From positions 1 to 64,000 of the forward strand of contig JADLSH010000367.1 in assembly GCA_016169945.1 (NCBI GenBank): 64,000 nt of DNA, given 5' to 3'. Origin of the DNA: Trachythela sp. YZ-2020. Taxonomy: Eukaryota > Cnidaria > Anthozoa > Malacalcyonacea > Clavulariidae. Each line of letters starts with the position of its first letter. The stretch's first letter is position 1. Below, one piece after another: positions 57,111-64,000 of the stretch. The position numbers and the translations under genes are program-made. The notes under the pieces were generated by a model. The model was given only the letters and a program-made list of their open reading frames with translations, was not told where the DNA came from and ran no database searches.

Positions 57111-58214
57111 ACTAACTATCTTGGTAGGAATAAGTTGAATAACCGATGGGTGTAAAACCTGGAAACCGGGGGAAACGTTAGTGTTGCCATTGGCCGGATC
57201 TTATTCCCAGCTTGCAAGATTTTTATTTTAAAATCACAACGACTATAAAATTGTATGCTATACGAGACTTAAATTAAAAAATTTTCTCTGGGATTTTGAC
57301 TCGATGAGTTGCCATTTCATACATGTATAGACACTTATTTAATTAACAATGGTTACATTGTCCGCATCGATTTCAAGCTATTGTTTCGTTTGCATTCCAG
57401 CAAATTCAGGATGTGTCTATTAAAATTAAGGTGGATCGATACAGTTTTCAAAAATTCAGGTGTCCAACACTTTGAAATTGTTAAACTCCGCGTACGTTTA
57501 GGCTATCGGTAGATAAATCGAAAATGTCGATCAAGTCTTTACATTCATCGAACAACCATGCAAGCTAAAATTTTTCAACTTGAATAGAACAATTATGTTT
57601 GCTACTACATATTACTAGTGCATTAGTAAGATTTAAGCTCAGCCGTCATTCACAAAATGTGTGAAAGTGTTATTTAAGCTAATTTCATATCTTTTGATCT
57701 TTCTACTTTCAAATTATGTTAGTTTTAGTAACACATAGTTCGTTTCTATGGCAATATACGCGTACGATCGTGTAGTTGGAAAAGAAGCACGGTGACCCCC
57801 AATTTTTTCCGTGCATTATTTTACTTGCGATCGAGACGGACTAACAATAAGCAAAATATAAAGTGCCATTTTTTTTGAAAAAGGCAAAAATGTCATTTCT
57901 TCAATAAAATTTTTTTGGCATTACAGAATTTTTTTATTTTTGGTATAATGAAAGATTTTTGCGGGTCAATACAGCATGCAAAATTTGAACATAGGTCACC
58001 CGACAAAATAATGAGATATAGCGCATTGTTTTTTCAAAAATGGTAAATTTTTTAATGACGTCAGCAATTGACATGAAAACGGTATATTACATACATTATT
58101 CAGCTCACTCCCCGTTGGGGCTTTTTAGTGACCGATTACATCAAGTATCTCGCTTACCTATATTATGTACGTAGCCTACACTATCTATTTTTACAACAAT
58201 TGTGATATTACTTT

Positions 58215-58416
58215 CCTAATCTGTATATCCTAACCCACCCAGTCAACTTTCCCTGTGGGAGGAAACCGGAGTGCCGGGAGAAAACCCACGACTTTCGGCA
58301 GAGCGTTGATTTACTCTTTTCACATGAGTGTGATGAGAATAGTCCTCAGCGAGAATCGAACTCAAGACTCAGAGGTGAAAGGCGCTTGTCCTGACGACTG
58401 CGCCACCGAAGCCCCA
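58215..58416 (-). mobile_element. tRNA-derived SINE (family 2), copy 2
   Basis: On the minus strand: GGCTTCGGTGGCGCAGTCG, CAAGCGCCTTTCACCTCTGA, GAGTTCGATTCTCGCTGAGG, then AAAGTCGTGGGTTTTCTCCC and TCCGGTTTCCTCCCAC. Same order as the plus-strand copy at 27186-27440. The tRNA-Glu-like head keeps A- and B-box-like sequences. Confidence 0.87.
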
Positions 58417-58958
58417 AGATGCTGCAGGGAATTTGGGGGAAAATTAATGGTAATATTCTGACTTTCTAAAGTTTAACAGATTTTTGATAGGGTTTCAACA
58501 GCTAGTGCATGTACCTTTCACCTTGGTGATTGACGTGACTGGGGTTCGATTCCTGCAATATAATAGAGATTTCTTTATGGCCGTGAGTGCTGACATATGG
58601 TATATTTACACTCGCAAAAGAGCGAGTACAACGAGCAGGTGAGTTTTGTGAAAACAAATTAATGCACTGCCCGCCACTATATAGTCAATTGAAACCCGCA
58701 ACCCCCGGGGGACAGGAATTAAAGTGATGAGATGGGGACTTTAACAGGCATTTAACAGCTAAATTCCCCGGTGAATCGAGGAATTTAATAAGGAAGCCTC
58801 TCACAATAACTGTCCTTCTATATCTTTGTCCTGAAAGTCTTGAAATGTTTTGCTGAAGGCACAGATTAGGACATCCTGACGTCAGAGCAGAGGTAATGTC
58901 TCTAGAGGGTACCCTAGCTTAGCAAAACCTCTGGAACCCAGGTAAGATTACCAGGTAT

Positions 58959-59331
58959 TCGGCTTGTGCAGTCACGCGAGAATATTACGTCATGCTATAT
59001 AACCGGCAATTTTGGGGGGCAAATCGTGGATTTCACGAAGCGCCGTTTTCATTTGATATCTTGCGAAATACCGAGAGTTATAAGATGATCTATACCTCTC
59101 TAGAATCCTTGGACAACGGTGAGTATTTTGGTGTATAGTTTGTACATGTTGCTTTAGCATGTCTAGAACTCGAGTTATTCGGGAAATTTGGCGTACGTAT
59201 TGATGTAAAAAAATTTCAGCCATGTTGAATTTGATTTTAATTAGTTTGAAATTATCCAAAATGGTGGAATTTACCCCCAAAAAACCCGGAAGCAACACAA
59301 TTTCGAGTTGTGACATCACTTGCACAAGCCG
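58959..59331. mobile_element. Short inverted-repeat element
   Basis: The left end CGGCTTGTGCAGTCACGCGA and the right end TCACTTGCACAAGCCG are inverted repeats, flanked by TAT or TA-like bases. The interior has no recognised protein. Some minus-strand frame is open but unremarkable. Confidence 0.6.
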
Positions 59332-60485
59332 TATACATGCACTACAGATGTCAAACTCCTGTCTGAGCGTTTGATGTTTATTTCACATCTTTTCGCCACA
59401 CAAAATCATTCGCACATATTTTTACTGTATATAACAAATTCTAGGGTAAAGCATGTAGAGAATTTGCAACCAGGCAATTTATCAATATGAAGTAATCATT
59501 GAAGATCTAAAATATAGTCCTTTTGCAGACATAAACTGACTGACCATTAGCGTAAGTTTTCATTTTCCTTGGCTCAAAAATGCTTAGTTGTCTTTTTCAC
59601 TGAAATGGCACTAAAAAGCGACTCCTATAAAAAATTGACAATGATTACCTGTTAATTATTAACAACACAAGAAAGCTGTTGAAAAACTCTATCATATACC
59701 TCGAATACTTCTTAAATTACAATAAATAAGATCACTTTTGACATGTTTAAAATTCAATTCACTATACTGACAGATTTTCATTCTATTTTTATATCTGTAA
59801 AATCTGTACTAGGCTTTCGACATCTTCATATTTTACAAATGTTGCTATTTGCCAAGGCTATTTGCCAAGGATATTTGCCTGTGTTTTACTCACTAGTTTG
59901 CAATGAAAGTCAGAAAATAATGGTCTTACTATATTTAGGGTAAACTACAAAGGAAAAGGCCCTCACACAGACTTTACCCCAGTAGTCGTAATTCCTTACG
60001 AAATGCCCTGCAGTACTTCCATATAAATCAAATACATTTCTATAATTAATATATTATATAATACAGTAATTCACTATGTCTTGCTCATTGTAGGGCAATG
60101 CTTTATTACAATCGTATGAAAAATAACATTGGCTGAGAATAGACCATGCATGGTTCTATACGGTAAGGTATAGCCACTACCACGCAATGTGTTTATTATA
60201 TACTGTACGTTATACACTAGGTCTTCTAAACTGAATGACGGTTTTATTATGTACATGAATTGATATAATGATTTGGGTTTACGATTTTATACCAAACGTA
60301 ATTATATGCGTGCACTTGTATTCTCAAGATCACAAAATGTTAAACTGTTTTAAACCTAAAAATGTCTCATGACCATATGCTTCTCTAACACAAACACTTT
60401 TACTTGTCACTGGGCTATAACGGCTACAAAATAAGCTAGAAGCCAATTGGAATAGTCTGAATTAGAATAGTAAGTATATATGGTA

Positions 60486-62044
60486 TTACGGGATCTCAAC
60501 GGGATCACCAGGTTCTGAGAACAGATCTTTATTACCATGAAATATCTTCTCCAAAAAGAAAGTCAAGCATTGAGAGCTCAAAGCCACTTTAAATCCAAAC
60601 ACTATAAGAATCAATGCCTGATAGTTTCCACCTTTATGATCGACCACAGGAGGTAGTATTAGTGACGAATTAAGCAAATACAGCAAGAGTATACCTGTAC
60701 ATTCTGCAAAATGCATCAGCAACGTTAGCCTGTATCCAACTTGATAACACATTTTGCATTCATTAGCAATCCTACTTGGGTTGACATAATTTAAACAATA
60801 AATGACAAGAGCTGTTGAACACCATCTCGCAAGTGAACAAACATATAAAATTGTGTGCAATTTGTCCGAGGTTTTCAATGTTATGCTGTACTCGATAATA
60901 ACAATACTTAGAAAGAAATTCATTCTCCAGAAAGATGCTTTTCTTATGAGCTTTGTAATTGAAGTGCTAAAACTATATTTGATTCGCTTGCGGTAAATCC
61001 AGACGAGTAATATAACAATGGCAGATGAACAAGTAGATGTAGTTAGCCAGGCATAACACCAGTATTTTGGTTCTGGGACAAGAAATTCTTGGCTACAATT
61101 GACCATTGAGGCTTTTTCAAACAAAGCACATTTCGTGTCAAAACCAGAAAAGATAACAAGCAAGAATAAACGAGGCAGAAAATGCAACATGTAAACCACC
61201 TGAAAACAAATTATGACCAACAGTTGCCAAATAGATAAATACCTTAAGGGTTCACATTATATAATGCAAGGATGAGTAGTGACTGACCTAAAGCTGGCAT
61301 TGATTCATTTCAGTTTCACATCTTTGAGGCGCAGCGCCCGGATGTTTGAATCAGTATGAAAAAGTGCGGTTCACTAATAGTATGTACGAAAACATATTAT
61401 GCAAAGGTTAATGTCAAATCTTTCATGCATATATTTCGGTGAAGAACTTTCTTTTTGCCAACTTGAGAAGGTCTCCATTTAATTCTTACATTCTAGTCTA
61501 ATAAGTCACCAGTCTTTCGTGCACTGCCTCACACTGCCCCCAAAATATGGAAGATGTGCCTTAATTAAAATGCGAAAATCATATTATGCCTTCGTTAGCA
61601 ATACGTACACTACCTTGCACTGTCTCACTACCGTACCTGTGAGTTCATTCTTTTATATATTCAGAAAAAAAAATGCGTGCTCCCGTAAAGTGGGTAAGGG
61701 TAGATCGCGACCTGTATGGAATTTCGCGTTTAGTGTAAATTGCATCTTACCTTTAACATTTTCTTGATTCCTCGAGTAACTCGACCTCTATTTGTAAGTA
61801 GAGAAAACTTGCTATTAGTATTATTTGCTATAGCAATCTCTTTATCACGGTCATCAAGCATGCTGCGATTTTTCACTGCTTTGTTTTCTACTGTTTTTGT
61901 ATTGAAAGCATCGGGAATGATGTGGCATTCTTTACCATTGTTTTCCGCTTTGTTGACTTCAGCCAATGGCAATGATATAACAGCCGATTTCTGATCGTAG
62001 ACTTTCAGTTCATTCGTATCCATGTTGGATTTTGTTTCCTGCAT
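60486..62044 (-). CDS. Unrecognised multi-pass membrane protein, two exons
   Basis: Exon 1 runs 62044-61751 (98 codons, donor GTAAGA after AAG). Exon 2 runs 61199-60486 (acceptor TTTGTTTTCAG; 237 residues and a stop). Phase 0 joins KKMLK to VVYMLHFLP, giving 335 residues. The first ~98 residues are hydrophilic and Lys/Asn-rich. About six membrane helices follow: FLPRLFLLVIFSGF; CSSAIVILLVWIY; MNFFLSIVIIEYS; ARWCSTALVIYCLNYV; LLMHFAECTGILLLYLL; ALILIVFGFKVALSSQC. The first loop has Cys residues (FDTKCALFE, VNCSQEF). The acidic C-terminal tail ends PGDPVEIP. No family is recognised; a lineage-specific transporter- or receptor-like protein is possible. Splice sites and composition make a real gene likely. 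Confidence 0.75.
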
Positions 62045-64000
62045 GTCTTAGGATGATAGTCTGTTTTAGCACTTCTGGCGAATCAGATAATTAAGTTTGT
62101 ATCTTTATTAATATTACAAAGTCCCCCTTGTATCTCTTTCGTTACTCTGTCGTATCCATCGTCAAGCATAAGCTTAAAAACTTTGCGAAAGATTTTTTGG
62201 TCAGTTTAAGTTATATTTCGTCAGCGAGGAACTAAAGCTGTTTGCATCCATTTGTATTCTTTCAATTACCATATATATATTGCTTTTTACGTCCGTTGCC
62301 GCGATGTTTTCTTAATATACCTTTTTAATAATAACACTTAATTTTGCTTCATGTTTACCTTTATACAATCATTAGTCTTTCGGCCTGGTTAGCACTATAA
62401 TTGCTGCCGAGCGCCAGCGAGGCAGCACACTATTCTTGACGCTTTGGTTTTTCACTCGTGCCCAGTTTCCTTGACCGAGCTATGTAAATGCGAACGAATC
62501 TGAATGTGTCGCGCTGTCTGTTGACCAAATTATGACGTAGATAATGCAGTTTTATGTTGGTTGGAATGTCTTGCGCTAATTACAATTAGCAAACGTAATA
62601 AAGAAAAAAGCGTGTTATGTTTTCATTCGGTCGCGCAATCTCGTTCCCCGAGCCTGCGATCCTTCTGGCAAACAGCCAGGATCACAAGCTCTGGAGAGCT
62701 CTGGGATAATCCGAGTCAGACGAACGGTCAGAGGTACAAAAAACTGTACCTCGACCAAACTGCGCATGCGTTCGCAAAACTCAAAATATTCTATTGTTTC
62801 TTATATAAACCATGAAAATATATCGTTTTTGGTAGTAAATATAAATGTTCTTCGTAGTACGGTACAAGCGGAGTATAAATACGACGGAATAAAGAAAAGA
62901 TTGTAATCAAAAGAGTAGATATGGAGCAGTGAAGAATTTTTTATCCAAGGAAATGTTGCAATTAAGTAATTAACTGTATATTTTTGGTCTTTGGCACTGT
63001 CACTATGGAAAAATTTGAATTATACGGGTCCTTGTCTTTCTACCATCAAACATTTATAGCCGTTTATAAGCGCTCGTAAGTTCGACCAAGCTGAAACAAT
63101 GCGTGAAATTTTGGGTATTAAAGTCCAATTTAAAACCAAAACATGGCTGGTACTTATTCACTTGAATTGTAAAAAATGTTTTTGTCAAAAGTTGGATCAG
63201 GCCAGTACTAGTTCAACCTTTTAATGGACTGTTCTTATGAACCAGGCAGGCCAGGCAATGTGAGCAAGCCTGGCTTGCCATGTCTGTTTGTCATTTGCCT
63301 CACACGAGGCAAGCACAAACTGTGGGATCTCTTCACTCATGCCAGGTATTCTGCAAGCCAAGCTGGCCCCATTCCAATAGGAATACCTTCTCGAAAATAT
63401 ACAGAAAACATATATGACAGGATCTTCGTACTAGTGAGCCAGCCTGGTTGATGAGCCAGTCCAGCTCCTTCGAACAGCTTAATTTCTACCAGTGATTAAG
63501 TACTTCAAAGATGCATGGGGCGTAATTATAACACTTGGTATAATAGTCAAAGACCGTTCTTGTAGTCTGCTCAAAATCGTTTGCAATTTTGGGCTGTGAC
63601 AACAATTTTGGGCACACCTTTCCCTCTATACAAAATTTGCATACCCCTTATAATAATTTCCCGGTAAAATCATGTTGCGTTCGATTCTTCATGTAAAATC
63701 ATGTTGAAGTGGGGACTCCCCCAAGTCAATCTTGAGCTTGTGCAAGTCAATCTTGAGCAATTACCAAAAGTTGTTTCAGTGACATTGTCAACAACATTGA
63801 ACTGGAGAAGCAAGTGTGACAAAGTTTGTTTTGTCAATGTACATTAACTTGGCAATATTGTGAAGGATGATCTCTTGGCACATAGCACTAGGCATCGATT
63901 CCAGCACTGCACAGTTTATTAACAATGGCAAAATTTGGTATTATATTGGTGTTAGAAATAATTCTGTTGCACAACACAATTTTCATAATGGGCTTTTCTT
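62045..64000. other. Intergenic, right end of window
   Basis: A MITE-like stretch at about 62640-62770 carries a GATCC-TTCTGGC / GCCAGGATC hairpin and CTCTGGAGAGCTCTGG. A repeat-like stretch at about 63235-63460 carries CCAGGC / GCCTGG motifs and the hairpin GGCAGGCCAGG / CCTGGCTTGCC. No gene is recognised. Confidence 0.45.

Larger units (their letters stand above)
51893..57190. repeat. Tandem segmental duplication, second copy split by insertions
   Basis: Sequence 51893-52880 (with its MITE removed) matches 53560-53620 plus 56210-57190 in order: TCACAAATATGCAAA, GTCTTTGAAATATCTTAT, GTATTCCAGCATACG, TTGCGTTGTTTAATCC, TGAAATCTTCCAGT. The second copy is split by the element at 53615-53820 and the LINE. 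Divergence is moderate. Confidence 0.8.
57200..60480. other. Intergenic
   Basis: Apart from the SINE at 58215-58416 and the inverted-repeat element at 58959-59331, no gene or structured feature is recognised. The ORFs are short and lack family motifs. Confidence 0.45.

Overview
This is a window of an AT-rich animal nuclear genome. Genes are split by GT-AG introns, intergenic and intronic DNA is long, and the whole stretch is full of short non-autonomous DNA transposons, tRNA-derived SINEs, LINE remnants and microsatellites. The gene set (CWH43 with its N-terminal transporter-like half, a Hand-type bHLH factor, a PARP14-like macro-PARP) points to a non-insect, non-nematode metazoan. A marine invertebrate such as a cnidarian is the most plausible source, but that is inference. 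There are no operons, CRISPR arrays or bacterial features.

All recognisable host genes lie on the minus strand. (1) About 2.7-14.1 kb: four phase-compatible exons of CWH43 (PGAP2-interacting protein), cut by the left window edge before the C-terminal half. Its introns carry a dead mariner-like element, a gag-like retroelement array and several MITEs. (2) About 17.0-17.4 kb: a single-exon hypothetical ORF flanked by diverged direct repeats. (3) About 26.1-26.4 kb: the bHLH exon of a Hand-family transcription factor. (4) 41.7-50.6 kb: a six-exon PARP14-like mono-ADP-ribosyltransferase with KH-like repeats, two macro domains, WWE and a catalytic domain. (5) 60.5-62.0 kb: a two-exon, roughly six-pass membrane protein that I do not recognise.

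Between the genes are mobile elements: a Myb/SANT-encoding DNA transposon with a hAT nested exactly at its start codon (18.3-20.3 kb); a 3.96-kb giant foldback element with 1.27-kb arms built of about 200-bp repeats (31.2-35.1 kb); two inverted copies of a unit of about 220 bp that carries an apparently intact type I hammerhead ribozyme (25.3-25.6 and 33.3-33.5 kb); LINE reverse-transcriptase remnants at 14.7-15.5 and 54.2-56.0 kb; two SINE families; and many MITEs, several with exact target-site duplications.

The most interesting signals are the pair of hammerhead ribozyme units, one of them inside the spacer of the giant foldback element, and the foldback element itself. Exon limits were deduced by hand from splice sites, reading phase and family similarity. 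No alignment or structure program was run.
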